This document shows, one piece after another, positions 9,268 to 18,827 of a DNA stretch of 64,000 nucleotides. Under the pieces are notes generated by a model that saw nothing but the letters and a program-made list of their open reading frames with translations, was not told the DNA's origin and did not search any database. Source of the DNA: an uncultured Sunxiuqinia sp. (lineage in GTDB: Bacteria > Bacteroidota > Bacteroidia > Bacteroidales > Prolixibacteraceae); assembly GCF_963678245.1 (NCBI RefSeq), contig NZ_OY782767.1, forward strand, positions 558,001-622,000, read 5' to 3'. A program made the translations under genes and the position numbers. Numbering within the stretch: the first letter of the stretch is position 1; the number at the start of each line of letters is the position of its first letter.

Positions 9268-9480
9268 TTATTTCCGCATCATCATGTGCATAATTCCACC
9301 ACCATTACTGACACTCTCAAATCCGGCTTGTTGCAATATTCGTTGACCGTATGCTGAACGGGCTCCGGAGGCACAGTAAAGTGTAATTTCCCGCGATTTA
9401 CTACCCAGTTCTTTCATACGACCGGTTAATTCATCCAGTGGAATATTAATGGCGTTTGGATAAGCACCACCTTGGAATTC
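9268..9480 (-). pseudogene. Third rhodanese domain, cut off by an in-frame TAG
   Basis: The minus-strand frame of the CoA-disulfide-reductase-like gene continues for 70 sense codons after its TAG at 9481-9483 and ends at TAA 9268-9270. The 70 residues are a good rhodanese half-domain: EFQGGAYPNAINIPLDEL at the start, active-site loop YCASGARSAY, and a NGGGIMHMM end. They align with the preceding intact repeat (EFESGAYPDAINIPLDEL, YCASGARSGY), and the VDVRTP just before the TAG completes the domain start. So the native protein was probably 758 residues with a GAG or CAG codon where TAG stands. Whether it is a mutation or a base-call error cannot be told here. Confidence 0.85.
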
Positions 9481-11544
9481 CTAGGGAGTGCGCACATCTA
9501 CCACAATTGGTTCATTTGAAGCAGTAGTTGTTTTTTCCTTGGGTTTTTGGTTTGCCATCATGGTTGTCAAACCACCGCCATTTTTTACATTGCTAAAGCC
9601 AACTTGCATGAGCATTCGTTGTGCATATCCCGAGCGTGCGCCTGAAGCACAATAAACGACAATCTCACGCGAAGCATTTTCTCCCAATTCTTCAAATCGG
9701 TACATTAATTCATCCAACGGAATGTTAATCGCATCGGGATAAGCGCCGCTTTCGAACTCTTCAACAGTACGCACGTCAACAACAATTGGTGAATGATCGT
9801 CGATTACCTTGCTGGTTGTCTGTTCTTCTTGCTCAGCTACTTCTTCTTCTAAAGTCTTATTTTCGATCTGTAGCAAATCAATCGCAATATGTTCAAATCC
9901 GATCGTTCTGGCGTGACGTTGCAATGACGTATGACCACCTGATATGTTGGTTACATCGCTAAATCCAGCTCCACGCAGTGTTCTCAGAGCTTGATGGCCT
10001 TTTTTGCCGGTTTCGTCATAAACGATTATTTGCCGGTCGGAAGGTATTTCATCCAATTGCTGTGATAGTAATTCGAGCGGAATATGAATCGCCCCTTCAA
10101 TATGAGTTTTTTCAAAAGCAAAAATGTCGCGCACATCAATGTAAACCGGATTTTTATCCGCTACAAAACTATCCAATTCAGAAGCTGTAACCGATGGACT
10201 GAAGCCTGACTTTCTGTTTTCAGCTGTGTACGCAGCCATATTGATGGCATCGTTTGCTGTTCCAATAGGTGGTGAGTAAGCCAAATCAATATCGGCCAAA
10301 TCGTGAATCGTTAGTTTGGTGGCAGCAGCAGTAGCAATAACGTCCAGACGTTTGTCTGCGCCTTTATAGCCGGCAGTTTGTCCACCTATAATAACTCCGG
10401 TGTTTCGATCGTAAACCAAAAGGCTGGTCACTGTTTCTGCTCCCGGATAATAGGCCGTGTGATGTTCTTTATGAACGGAGACAGCATCGGCATCAATTCC
10501 CAAAGCACGGGCTTGTTTTAATGACAAACCCGTAATTCCGGCAACAGCTTCAAAAACACGAACCACAGATGTTCCGATAGCTCCTCTGTATTCATGATTG
10601 CCTCCTAAGGCATTTTCGGCAGCGATTCGTCCTTGACGGTTAGCCGGTCCTGCTAAGGGAATACGGACTTTTTTACCGCTCACACGATGTTCAATTTCCA
10701 CCATGTCGCCAGCTGCGTAAATATTAGGATCGGAAGTTTGTAACTGAGTATTAACCAACAAGCCTCCCGCTTCTCCTAATTCTAATCCGGCATCTTTTGC
10801 GAGTTGCAGGGTAGGGCGTACACCAATCGACATGATTACGATATCAGCGTCTAATGTTTTTCCGTTACTGAGCGAAACGGTGTTGGATTTTATTGTGGTT
10901 ACTCCGGTGTTCGTGTGAATTCCCACTCCGTATGAAAGTAATTCATTTTCAATAAATCCGGCAGTTTCACCTTCCATAATACCCATTACGTGCGGCATCA
11001 TTTCAACTACATTTACGTTTAACCCTTGTTTTGCCAGGGCTTCAACCATTTCAAGTCCAATAAATCCACCACCTACAACTACGGCATTCTTTGGTTTTTT
11101 CTGTTCCAGATGCTCTGCAATTTGATCCATGTCATTCAACGTCCACAAGCTGAAAACATGATCCAGATCAGCGCCTGGTAATGTTGGATTGATTGGTTTC
11201 CCTCCCTGGGCCAAAATCAGCTTTGTGTACTCATAAGCTTTTTTTTCGCCGGTAATTGCATGAGAGGTCAACACTTGAAGTGCAGCTCTATCTATTTTAA
11301 CAACAGCGGTATTTGTATGCACATCTACGTTATACTGTTCCTTAAAACTTTCCGGACTCTGTAAAATCAGTTTTGAACGGCTTTTGATGTCTCCGCCAAT
11401 GTAATAGGGCAATCCGCAGTTTGCAAATGAGATGTCTGGCCCTGCTTCGAGCATAATTATTTGAGCTGAGGAGGAAATGCGTCTCACTTTTGCTGCAGCT
11501 GTTGCTCCGGCTGCAACTCCTCCTATAATTACAATTTTTTCCAT
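9481..11544 (-). CDS. CoA-disulfide reductase-like FAD oxidoreductase with rhodanese domains
   Basis: Residues 1-450 form a pyridine nucleotide-disulfide oxidoreductase: FAD motif GGVAAGATAAAKVRR, the single redox cysteine in SFANCGLPYYIGG (as in CoA-disulfide reductase), NAD(P) motif VVGGGFIGLEM, FAD motif IYAAGDMVE and a dimerization domain. A rhodanese domain follows (about 455-545), but its loop reads YDETGKKG, lacking the catalytic cysteine. A second rhodanese (about 585-670) has an intact YCASGARS loop. A third is truncated after VDVRTP by TAG 9481-9483. The family reduces CoA disulfides, persulfides or polysulfides using NAD(P)H. It lies 37 bases downstream of a thioredoxin gene, fitting a thiol or sulfane-sulfur pathway. 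Confidence 0.88.
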   Translation of the reverse strand: MEKIVIIGGVAAGATAAAKVRRISSSAQIIMLEAGPDISFANCGLPYYIGGDIKSRSKLILQSPESFKEQYNVDVHTNTAVVKIDRAALQVLTSHAITGEKKAYEYTKLILAQGGKPINPTLPGADLDHVFSLWTLNDMDQIAEHLEQKKPKNAVVVGGGFIGLEMVEALAKQGLNVNVVEMMPHVMGIMEGETAGFIENELLSYGVGIHTNTGVTTIKSNTVSLSNGKTLDADIVIMSIGVRPTLQLAKDAGLELGEAGGLLVNTQLQTSDPNIYAAGDMVEIEHRVSGKKVRIPLAGPANRQGRIAAENALGGNHEYRGAIGTSVVRVFEAVAGITGLSLKQARALGIDADAVSVHKEHHTAYYPGAETVTSLLVYDRNTGVIIGGQTAGYKGADKRLDVIATAAATKLTIHDLADIDLAYSPPIGTANDAINMAAYTAENRKSGFSPSVTASELDSFVADKNPVYIDVRDIFAFEKTHIEGAIHIPLELLSQQLDEIPSDRQIIVYDETGKKGHQALRTLRGAGFSDVTNISGGHTSLQRHARTIGFEHIAIDLLQIENKTLEEEVAEQEEQTTSKVIDDHSPIVVDVRTVEEFESGAYPDAINIPLDELMYRFEELGENASREIVVYCASGARSGYAQRMLMQVGFSNVKNGGGLTTMMANQKPKEKTTTASNEPIVVDVRTP

Positions 11545-11581
11545 GTCTTTCGTATTTTAATTTGGGTGAAAAGGCTACTTT

Positions 11582-12004
11582 TTAGCTGGCCTTTGCAATT
11601 TCATTCAATAAATATTTTTTGCTTTTAATTCCGACGAAGCGTCCAACTTCTTTTCCGTTTCTAAAAAGGATGAGGGTGGGAATATTTCGAACTTTAAATT
11701 TTTGAGCTAATATCTGGTATTGCTCGATATTCACTTTCCCGATGTAGGAGTTTCCATTTAATTCTTCTGATACATCATTTAAAATAGGGGCCATCATTTT
11801 GCATGGTGCACACCAACTGGCCCAGAAGTCAACCAAAACCAATTTGTTTTTTGTTTTTTGTTGAAAATTTTTGTCTGTAAGTGTTATAATGTTTTTGTGG
11901 TCATCAACCATTGGCGTATTTTTCATTTTGTTTTTGGCAACTTTAGCTAGAATGAAAAATCCGACAATGACGAGAGCAAGTATTCCAATAATTATTTGTG
12001 CCAT
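11582..12004 (-). CDS. Membrane-anchored thioredoxin
   Basis: A 140-residue protein with an N-terminal transmembrane segment (IIIGILALVIVGFFILA) followed by a thioredoxin fold containing WASWCAPCKMMAP, i.e. a CxPC-type redox site of the WCAPC form, and the cis-proline in RNIPTLILF. By topology, the lysine-rich stretch after the helix (KVAKNKMKN) suggests the domain stays on the cytoplasmic side, but a periplasmic placement cannot be excluded. It precedes the CoA-disulfide-reductase-like gene by 37 bases, so the two are probably one operon, running away from the Crp/Fnr gene. Confidence 0.9.
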   Translation of the reverse strand: MAQIIIGILALVIVGFFILAKVAKNKMKNTPMVDDHKNIITLTDKNFQQKTKNKLVLVDFWASWCAPCKMMAPILNDVSEELNGNSYIGKVNIEQYQILAQKFKVRNIPTLILFRNGKEVGRFVGIKSKKYLLNEIAKAS

Positions 12005-12092
12005 TTTTTTTGTTTAATTGTTTTCGTGACAAAAGTATTTCTAATGCACATCGTGTGAAAGAGTATTGACTGAAGGCTTTCCAACTTTCGGG

Positions 12093-12106
12093 TTGAAATA
12101 CATCAA
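12093..12106. promoter_or_regulatory. Crp/Fnr-type palindrome in the divergent intergenic region
   Basis: TTGAAATACATCAA differs by one base from the FNR consensus TTGAT-N4-ATCAA. It lies in the 155-base gap between the thioredoxin gene (start 12004, minus) and a Crp/Fnr-family gene (start 12160, plus), 54 bases before the latter's ATG. It is the natural operator for that regulator acting on itself and/or on the thioredoxin-rhodanese operon. Binding is inferred. Confidence 0.6.
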
Positions 12107-12159
12107 CTTTTTTATTGATTTATTCCTAACTTCACAACTTCATAAATTATTAGAATTTC

Positions 12160-12855
12160 ATGAAGACGATTTCAGAAAACGATAAAGATTTTATTTGCGA
12201 CATACAGGCGCCTTGTTTCCAGGTGCTTGAGCCGGAAGAGGTGGAGCTGGTGCGATCAAGCCGTGCTCAGGTACATTTTAGGAAAGGGGATAACTTAACC
12301 AAGCAGGGGGCTTTTGCTTCATATATTCTATTTATTATCAGTGGTTTGTCTAGACAGTATTTGGAGGGTGAAAATAATAAAGTTTATAATCTCAAAATAA
12401 TACAGCAGGGTGAGTTTGTTGGGCTATCATCTGCCTTTGTGAATAATACCTTTGATTATTCGGCCGTAGCATTAACCGATTGTATGGCATTTTTGATCGA
12501 AAAACAGGCAATTGCAAAAGTTGCTAACCAAAATGGTTTGTTTGCTTCCACTTTTATTCAGCGGTTTTGCAAGCAAGAATCCGGACTGTATGAAACAATA
12601 AGACAGGTTCTTTACAAGCAAATGAATGGGCGATTGGCCGAAACTTTGCTTTATTTGAATGGTTTTAAAGCTAGTAATCCAGAAATTTTTCAGTTGCTTA
12701 CCCGAAAGGACTTGGCTGATTTTGCCGGCATATCTATGGAAAGTGCGGTTAAACTTTTGAAAGGATATGAAAAAGACGGGTTGATCGAATTGAAAGATAA
12801 AGATATTACCATTTTGAAAAGTGAAATGTTGCAGGAGATTAGTTTGAGAGGGTAG
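12160..12855 (+). CDS. Crp/Fnr family transcriptional regulator
   Basis: A 231-residue regulator with an N-terminal cyclic-nucleotide-binding-like beta-roll (residues about 25-130; KGDNLTKQGAFASYILFIISG) and a C-terminal winged helix with LTRKDLADFAGISMESAVKLLKGYEKDGLIEL as the recognition region (residues about 178-210). Two N-terminal cysteines, in ICDIQAPCF, lie at the place where FNR holds part of its Fe-S ligand set, but a full four-cysteine set is not evident, so oxygen sensing by a cluster is uncertain. It is divergent from the thioredoxin/CoA-disulfide-reductase-like operon, with a fitting palindrome between them. Confidence 0.88.
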   Translation: MKTISENDKDFICDIQAPCFQVLEPEEVELVRSSRAQVHFRKGDNLTKQGAFASYILFIISGLSRQYLEGENNKVYNLKIIQQGEFVGLSSAFVNNTFDYSAVALTDCMAFLIEKQAIAKVANQNGLFASTFIQRFCKQESGLYETIRQVLYKQMNGRLAETLLYLNGFKASNPEIFQLLTRKDLADFAGISMESAVKLLKGYEKDGLIELKDKDITILKSEMLQEISLRG

Positions 12856-12873
12856 TGTTACTATGAACCTACC

Positions 12874-12915
12874 AAAAACAACAATGGGAACCACTCGTTA
12901 TGAATAGCTCCCATT
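12874..12915 (-). terminator. Minus-strand terminator of the candidate RNA
   Basis: On the minus strand a perfect 7-base stem (AATGGGA paired with TCCCATT; 12909-12915 and 12883-12889) is followed by GTTGTTTTTGG. No T-tract follows it on the plus strand, so it serves leftward transcription. No minus-strand protein gene lies immediately upstream of it. Confidence 0.55.
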
Positions 12916-12923
12916 CACTACTT

Positions 12924-12942
12924 AACAACCGGAGTTGTTTTT
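12924..12942 (+). terminator. Plus-strand terminator of the Crp/Fnr gene
   Basis: A perfect 6-base stem (AACAAC, loop CGGA, GTTGTT) runs into TTT on the plus strand, 69 bases after the regulator's stop codon. Confidence 0.55.
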
Positions 12943-13419
12943 CGTGTCAGGCTACTGTTATTTTGACTGGCTGATCCTTGAATCGAGGATTCTGGTTTTC
13001 AACCCCTGGCTTTCCGGTAGTGCCTTTTACAGCAAAACTTTCCAGCTGTCCTTTCAACAAACCCGAAGGTTATTTTCCGGGACGAAGTTTTCGATAGCTT
13101 TTGAGTATTTCGGGTCTTTCGATCCTCTATTTCCCAAATTTTGATGTCTAATGAACGTGAGTTCCTTCGATCTCTTGTTTTCTTTCGGGAACGAATTCCT
13201 TTCAGAAAACAGCCATCAATCTTAAAATTACTTTCGTCTTACCGAAGTAAGTTGATTTCGTTTTAATCAAGCTTTTAAAGAACTGGTCTTTGGTTGCTTA
13301 AACTTCGGCTCTTACGATGTGCAAACCCTGAGGTTTGGATGATTTGACGCTGGTTCAACTAAGTACTTTTGTCGCCTCCACATCTTCGGAGCGGTCTTTT
13401 ATCGCTTACCTGATACAAT

Positions 13420-13451
13420 CAAAATTACGACACAAAAGCTATATAAGGCAA
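13420..13451 (-). promoter_or_regulatory. Bacteroidota-type promoter for the candidate RNA
   Basis: On the minus strand, TAATTTTG (13427 to 13420) matches the -7 consensus TAnnTTTG exactly. A TTG (13451 to 13449) lies 21 bases upstream as a partial -33 element. Transcription would start near 13413 and run leftward. Confidence 0.45.
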
Positions 13452-13848
13452 CTATTTTAACTCTTTTAAATTAACGCTGTTTCAACCAGAGAAATTAACA
13501 ATTGTTAGTAAGCTACACATCTCTTTATTTACGGGTAGTTGTAGAGGTTTTGGGTCTGGAGAATTGGTTGTTATTAACGGTTTATAGCGAGTTTTTGAAT
13601 TGTGTTTTTAACAATTGCCGTTTTTTCTTATAAGATTATTGACCAATTCGATAGGAAAGTTTTAATAGAAAGACGCTGTGTGGTTTTCCATTAGAGCTTG
13701 TCAATATCTCTTCCAAGGCCAAAATTGGAATCAACTGCTGATGAGTTGCTGTTTTGCAACCAAACAATAAATAAAGATCATCCGGGGCGAATATACCCTG
13801 GGAAGTACCCTCTCGAATAAAAGGTTACTTTGGAGGGATCAATTTTCG
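13452..13848. other. Intergenic region without recognised gene
   Basis: Between the candidate promoter and the gltA terminator I see no open frame with recognisable features. The base composition is A/T-rich up to about 13640 and then less so. Nothing else supportable. Confidence 0.5.
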
Positions 13849-13879
13849 AAAAAAAATGCCCTTTTTTCAAAGAGCATTT
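13849..13879 (-). terminator. Terminator of gltA
   Basis: On the minus strand an 11-base stem with one G-U pair (13869-13879 with 13854-13864) is followed by a run of T residues (13849-13853 beyond the stem). It ends the acn-icd-gltA direction 25 bases after the gltA stop and separates it from the interval at 12874-13413. Confidence 0.85.
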
Positions 13880-13903
13880 CAAGTCATTTATTTTAAATAT
13901 TAA

Positions 13904-15223
13904 TTAACATCCGCCATTTTTGTCACCTGCTTTTTCATGATACCATTTGAGCGGGAATGAAGAAGGACGTTCTATTGGGAGACCGTATAAACGATCCATC
14001 ACCAAACTTGCCAGTACTCCAAGTGCTCTTGAAACACCAAATAATACGGTATAGAATGAATGTTCTTTCAATCCGTAGTGGTAAAGCAATGCTCCAGAGT
14101 AAGCATCGACGTTTGGCCAAGGATTTTTAACCTTTCCGGTATCTTCCAAAATTGGAGGAACAACTCGGTGAAGCGTATTTACAATATTGATTAATTTATC
14201 GTCTTTCACATACTTTTTAGCAAACTCTTGCTGTGCAGTAAATCGTGGATCTGTTTGACGTAACACAGCATGACCGTATCCCGGGATTACACGACCTTCA
14301 CCCAAGGTTTTCTTTGTGTAAGCGATAATATCCTCTTCTGTTGGATCGTCTTTATCCAATTCCTGAATCATGTCGAAAATCCAGTTAATTACTTCCTGAT
14401 TTGCGTAACCATGAAGCGGACCGGCTAATCCCAACATTCCGGCAGCATATGAGTAATAAGGATTACTCAATGCGGAACCGACCAGATGCGTGGTATGCGC
14501 CGAAACATTTCCACCTTCATGATCAGAATGAATTACCATATACAAACGCATTAAGCGCTTTACTTCCTCCGAATCATGCCCCATCATGTGCGCCAGGTTT
14601 CCAGCCCAGTCTAAGCGTGGATCCGGCTCAATATGTTCGTCGTTATAAAACTGACGACGATAAATGTAAGCTGCAATTCTTGGCAAGCGTGCAATAAGGT
14701 TCATCACATCTTCATAAGTCGTATCCCAATAGTGCTTTTTATGTACTCCTGCTCGGTATGCTTTTTGGAAAATAGAGTCAGTAGCCATACTTAAGATGGC
14801 GGCACTAAACTGTGTCATCGGACGCGAAGTTTTGGGTAACGCATCAATGACATCAAAAACGTGCTGAGGTACATAAGCACGAGTTGCCCAGTCTTTACTA
14901 ATGTTTAAAACATCATCTCTTTCAGGAATTTCACCAATTAGCATTAAGTAAAAAAGTCCCTCGGGTAGTGGTTCTCCCTCAGGGTTTAGCCTTGGCAATT
15001 TATCACGCAATTCTGGTATTGTGTGACCTCGAAAGCGAATCCCAGTTGTTGGATCTAACTTTGAAGTGTCAGTAATTAAGCTCGGAACTCCTTTCATACC
15101 GGTCATAACTTGACCGATAGTAACATTCGCAATCACTTTGTCACCATGCTCATTTTTTAGCTTTTGGTATTCACCGATGCACTTGCTGGCTTTTTGATAA
15201 AACTTATTCTTAATGTATTCCAT
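13904..15223 (-). CDS. gltA: Citrate synthase, eukaryotic-like type
   Basis: A 439-residue citrate synthase that condenses acetyl-CoA and oxaloacetate. The catalytic residues are visible: histidine in HSDHEGGN, histidine in GYGHAVLR and aspartate in NVDAYSGALL; the AGPLHGYANQEV helix is also typical. The close match in motif spacing to mitochondrial-type enzymes fits the citrate synthase group found in many Bacteroidota. It is the last gene of acn-icd-gltA, 86 bases after icd, and has its own strong terminator. That gap is large enough for an extra promoter, which I could not identify. Confidence 0.95.
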   Translation of the reverse strand: MEYIKNKFYQKASKCIGEYQKLKNEHGDKVIANVTIGQVMTGMKGVPSLITDTSKLDPTTGIRFRGHTIPELRDKLPRLNPEGEPLPEGLFYLMLIGEIPERDDVLNISKDWATRAYVPQHVFDVIDALPKTSRPMTQFSAAILSMATDSIFQKAYRAGVHKKHYWDTTYEDVMNLIARLPRIAAYIYRRQFYNDEHIEPDPRLDWAGNLAHMMGHDSEEVKRLMRLYMVIHSDHEGGNVSAHTTHLVGSALSNPYYSYAAGMLGLAGPLHGYANQEVINWIFDMIQELDKDDPTEEDIIAYTKKTLGEGRVIPGYGHAVLRQTDPRFTAQQEFAKKYVKDDKLINIVNTLHRVVPPILEDTGKVKNPWPNVDAYSGALLYHYGLKEHSFYTVLFGVSRALGVLASLVMDRLYGLPIERPSSFPLKWYHEKAGDKNGGC

Positions 15224-15309
15224 TCTTATTTTATTTTAGTTTTCATTTTACTCATAAGTTAACAAATATTTCAGACTATATAATTCAACCCTACCGATTC
15301 TACCATTAT

Positions 15310-16542
15310 TTAGTTTGCAGTTAAACTATTTCTCAAGTTTTCATCAATGGCATTTAAAAACTCTTGGGTCGTCAGGTAGTGTTCTTCTTTTAAATCTTTC
15401 CCATGAATAATTAAAGCCAGGTCTTTTGTCATCTTGCCACTTTCAACCGTGCTGATACAAACCTGTTCAAGTGTGTTGGCGAAATCAATCAATGCTTGGT
15501 TCTCATCCAGTTTCCCACGGAAAGCCAGTCCTCTTGTCCATGCAAAAATTGAAGCAATTGGGTTGGTCGATGTTGGATTTCCTTTCTGGTGCTGACGGAA
15601 ATGTCTGGTAACTGTTCCGTGAGCAGCTTCAGCTTCCATTGTTTTTCCATCGGGCGTCACTAATGTTGATGTCATTAATCCGAGTGATCCAAAGCCTTGA
15701 GCAACGGTGTCTGACTGAACATCACCGTCATAATTTTTACAAGCCCAAACAAAGCCACCTTCCCATTTCATGGCTGCAGCTACCATGTCATCAATTAAAC
15801 GATGTTCATAGGTGATGCCGGCTTCTTCGAATTTTTCTTTGAACTCGTCATTAAAGACTTTCTCAAAAATATCTTTGAAGCGCCCGTCGTATTTTTTGAG
15901 AATAGTGTTTTTGGTGGACATGTACAGTGGCCATTTTTTTGCAAGAGCTTGGTTCATGCATGCGCGGGCAAAGCCAAAAATAGATTCATCGGTATTGTAC
16001 ATTGCCATTGCGATACCGTCACCTTCGAAATCATAAACGTCGTATGACTGTACTTCACCGCCGTCTTCAGGTGTGAATGTAATGGTTAGTTTTCCTTTTC
16101 CTTTTGTTAGGAAATCGGTTGCACGGTATTGGTCACCAAAAGCATGACGTCCGATACAAATGGGTTTTTTCCAACCTGGCACCAATCGGGGAATATTATT
16201 AATGATAATGGGCTCTCTAAATACAGTACCACCTAAAATATTACGGATGGTACCGTTTGGAGATCTCCACATGCTTTTCAAATTAAATTCGGAAACTCGC
16301 AACTCGTCGGGAGTGATGGTTGCACATTTGATGCCTACTCCGTATTTTTTTATTGCGTTGGCTGCATCAACTGTAATCTGATCATCGGTTTCGTCACGTT
16401 TTTCCATGCCCAAGTCGTAATACTTGATATTAAGATCAAGATATGGGAAGACTAATTTTTCTTTAATGAATGACCAAATAACCCGGGTCATTTCATCTCC
16501 GTCTAGCTCTACTACTGGATTTGCTACTTTGATTTTTTCCAT
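15310..16542 (-). CDS. icd: NADP-dependent isocitrate dehydrogenase, eukaryotic-like dimeric type
   Basis: A 410-residue enzyme converting isocitrate to 2-oxoglutarate. It carries substrate-loop residues [19 protein letters not shown], the catalytic tyrosine region [14 protein letters not shown], the metal-binding [19 protein letters not shown] and the NADP-binding [14 protein letters not shown], where arginine and histidine indicate NADP rather than NAD. These segments follow the human IDH1/IDH2 pattern rather than E. coli Icd. The gene starts 23 bases after the aconitase stop, so the two are co-transcribed. Confidence 0.95.
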   Translation of the reverse strand: MEKIKVANPVVELDGDEMTRVIWSFIKEKLVFPYLDLNIKYYDLGMEKRDETDDQITVDAANAIKKYGVGIKCATITPDELRVSEFNLKSMWRSPNGTIRNILGGTVFREPIIINNIPRLVPGWKKPICIGRHAFGDQYRATDFLTKGKGKLTITFTPEDGGEVQSYDVYDFEGDGIAMAMYNTDESIFGFARACMNQALAKKWPLYMSTKNTILKKYDGRFKDIFEKVFNDEFKEKFEEAGITYEHRLIDDMVAAAMKWEGGFVWACKNYDGDVQSDTVAQGFGSLGLMTSTLVTPDGKTMEAEAAHGTVTRHFRQHQKGNPTSTNPIASIFAWTRGLAFRGKLDENQALIDFANTLEQVCISTVESGKMTKDLALIIHGKDLKEEHYLTTQEFLNAIDENLRNSLTAN

Positions 16543-16565
16543 TTTCGGGTGTCTAAAAAATTTTA

Positions 16566-18827
16566 TTAGTTATTTTGTTGTCTGATTAAATTTAAGGCTG
16601 AACCTGCTTTGAACCAACCAATTTGTTGACTATTAAATGTATGATTTAATTCGATTACCTCCTTATTGCCATCATCATGAACCAATTCTACATGAAGTGT
16701 TTTACCCGGCGCAAAATCCTCAAGATCGATAAAGTTGAATGTGTCGTTTTCCTGGATTTTATCGTAATCAGCTTCGTTCGTAAAAGTTAAGCCCAACATG
16801 CCTTGCTTTTTCAGATTTGTTTCATGAATTCGGGCAAATGATTTTACAATGACAGCTTTTACACCTAAATGACGTGGTTCCATGGCAGCATGCTCGCGAG
16901 ATGAGCCTTCTCCATAATTGTGGTCACCCACAACAACTGTTGGAATATTAGATGCTTTATATGCTCTTTGAACCTTCGGAACTTCATCGTATTCACCATT
17001 CAATTGGTTTTTTACTTTGTTGGTTTCACCATTGAACGCATTTACTGCACCAATCAACATGTTGTTCGAAATATTGTCCAAATGCCCACGAAAGCGTAGC
17101 CATGGTCCAGCCATGGAAATATGGTCGGTTGTGCATTTCCCTTCAGCTTTAATCAAAAGCTTTGCTCCAGTCATGTTTTTTCCATCCCAGGGTTCAAAAG
17201 CTTCAAGCAATTGGAGTCGTTTTGACTCAGGAGAAACTGCTATTTTTACAGAAGAACCATCTTTTGCCGGACTTTGATATCCTGCATCTTCGACTGCAAA
17301 ACCTTTGCTTGGTAATTCTTCGCCTGTTGGCGGATCAAGTTTCACCTTTTCTCCCGAGTCATTAACCAATGAATCAGTTAGCGGATTAAAGGTTAAATCT
17401 CCGGCAATTGCCAACGCTGTAACTAGTTCTGGCGATGCTACAAAAGCATGTGTATTTGGGTTCCCATCGGCACGTTTTGAGAAGTTTCTGTTAAAGGAAT
17501 GGACAATGGTGTTTTTCTCGCCTTTGTCTGCTCCCGCACGATTCCACTGGCCAATGCAAGGTCCGCAGGCATTGGCAAATACACTGGCTCCAATCTTGTC
17601 AAAAATATCAATAAATCCATCGCGCTCAATGGTGTAGCGTACTTGTTCTGAACCAGGTGTTATTGTGAATTCTGATTTCGTTTTCAAATTTTTATCTACG
17701 GCCTGTTGCGCCAAAGACGCTGCTCTCGAGATATCCTCGTAAGAGGAGTTTGTACAAGAACCAATTAAGCCAACTTCAATTTTTGTTGGCCAGCCATTTT
17801 TTTCAGCAGCTTCGGCAACTTTTGAGATTGGAGTTGCCAGGTCTGGAGTGAATGGTCCGTTCAAATGAGGCTCTAATTCATCCAGATTGATTTCAATAAG
17901 CTCATCAAAATATTTTTCAGGATTAGCATACACTTCATCGTCAGCAGTTAAATGCTCTTTAATCCTGTTAGCTTCATCTGCAACTTCAGATCTGCCAGTC
18001 GCACGCAGATAGCGTTCGATCGATTCGTCGTATCCGAAGGTGGAAGTTGTTGCACCAATTTCAGCACCCATGTTACAGATTGTTCCTTTTCCGGTTGCCG
18101 AAAGTGATTTTGCACCTTCGCCAAAGTACTCAACGATGGCTCCAGTTCCACCCTTTACTGTTAAAATTCCTGCAACTTTAAGGATAATATCCTTAGATGC
18201 AGTCCATCCACTCAGTTTTCCGGTTAGCTTTACACCGATCAATTTTGGAAATTTAAGTTCCCAGGCCATTCCTGCCATGACGTCAACAGCATCGGCACCA
18301 CCAACTCCGATAGCGACCATACCAAGTCCACCAGCGTTAACGGTATGCGAGTCAGTACCGATCATCATTCCTCCGGGAAATGCGTAATTTTCGAGCACCA
18401 CCTGGTGGATAATTCCCGCTCCGGGTTTCCAAAAGCCAATTCCGTATTTATTTGATACCGATTCTAAAAAGTCAAATACTTCTTTATTATTGTTGAGGGC
18501 AAACTTCAAGTCTGCTCGTCCACCTACGCTAGCTTGAATCAGGTGATCGCAATGAACGGTTGAAGGAACAGCTGTTTGTTCTTTCCCTGAATTCATAAAC
18601 TGAAGCAATGCCATTTGTGCTGTCGCATCCTGCATAGCTACTCGATCAGGAGCAAAGTCAACATAGTCAACACCACGCTTGAACGCCTCTACTTTTTCGG
18701 GATCAAAAAGGTGGGTATACAATATTTTTTCGGCCAAAGTAAGGGGCCTTTTAAGTACGTTTCTGGCCGATTTTATACGAGGGCCAAAATTCTCGTAGGT
18801 TTTTTTTATTAAATCCAGATCAAACAT
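16566..18827 (-). CDS. acn: Aconitate hydratase, mitochondrial-like type
   Basis: A 753-residue aconitase interconverting citrate and isocitrate through a [4Fe-4S] cluster. Cluster cysteines are visible in [10 protein letters not shown] and [10 protein letters not shown]; substrate motifs include [15 protein letters not shown] and, in the C-terminal swivel domain, [16 protein letters not shown]. Length and motifs match the mitochondrial aconitase group rather than AcnA/IRP1 (about 890 residues) or AcnB. It is the first gene of acn-icd-gltA, giving the complete oxidative route from oxaloacetate to 2-oxoglutarate. Confidence 0.95.
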   Translation of the reverse strand: MFDLDLIKKTYENFGPRIKSARNVLKRPLTLAEKILYTHLFDPEKVEAFKRGVDYVDFAPDRVAMQDATAQMALLQFMNSGKEQTAVPSTVHCDHLIQASVGGRADLKFALNNNKEVFDFLESVSNKYGIGFWKPGAGIIHQVVLENYAFPGGMMIGTDSHTVNAGGLGMVAIGVGGADAVDVMAGMAWELKFPKLIGVKLTGKLSGWTASKDIILKVAGILTVKGGTGAIVEYFGEGAKSLSATGKGTICNMGAEIGATTSTFGYDESIERYLRATGRSEVADEANRIKEHLTADDEVYANPEKYFDELIEINLDELEPHLNGPFTPDLATPISKVAEAAEKNGWPTKIEVGLIGSCTNSSYEDISRAASLAQQAVDKNLKTKSEFTITPGSEQVRYTIERDGFIDIFDKIGASVFANACGPCIGQWNRAGADKGEKNTIVHSFNRNFSKRADGNPNTHAFVASPELVTALAIAGDLTFNPLTDSLVNDSGEKVKLDPPTGEELPSKGFAVEDAGYQSPAKDGSSVKIAVSPESKRLQLLEAFEPWDGKNMTGAKLLIKAEGKCTTDHISMAGPWLRFRGHLDNISNNMLIGAVNAFNGETNKVKNQLNGEYDEVPKVQRAYKASNIPTVVVGDHNYGEGSSREHAAMEPRHLGVKAVIVKSFARIHETNLKKQGMLGLTFTNEADYDKIQENDTFNFIDLEDFAPGKTLHVELVHDDGNKEVIELNHTFNSQQIGWFKAGSALNLIRQQNN

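Larger units (their letters stand above)
12874..13413 (-). ncRNA. Candidate structured non-coding RNA, about 540 nt
   Basis: This kilobase-scale gap between the Crp/Fnr gene and gltA has no convincing protein frame; the longest frames are short and change phase. On the minus strand it begins after a TAATTTTG box (13420-13427) and ends at a stem plus T-run. The interior holds several local hairpins, for example CAAACC-CTGA-GGTTTG (on the plus strand at 13322-13337), ATCCT/AGGAT around 12974-12990 and a stem around 13229-13250. It also has many CGAAAG/GGAAAG segments, as in purine-rich loops. It does not show the conserved cores of tmRNA or RNase P RNA that I could look for. A decayed gene is the alternative. 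Confidence 0.35.

Noticed and set aside
12974-12990. tRNA T-arm-like stem
   Set aside because: The 7-base loop does not match the T-loop consensus in either orientation and no acceptor or anticodon arms are found around it.
12935-13144. Protein of 69 codons on the plus strand between Crp/Fnr and gltA
   Set aside because: No recognisable features, no fitting start context, starts inside a terminator stem and lies in the hairpin-rich interval.
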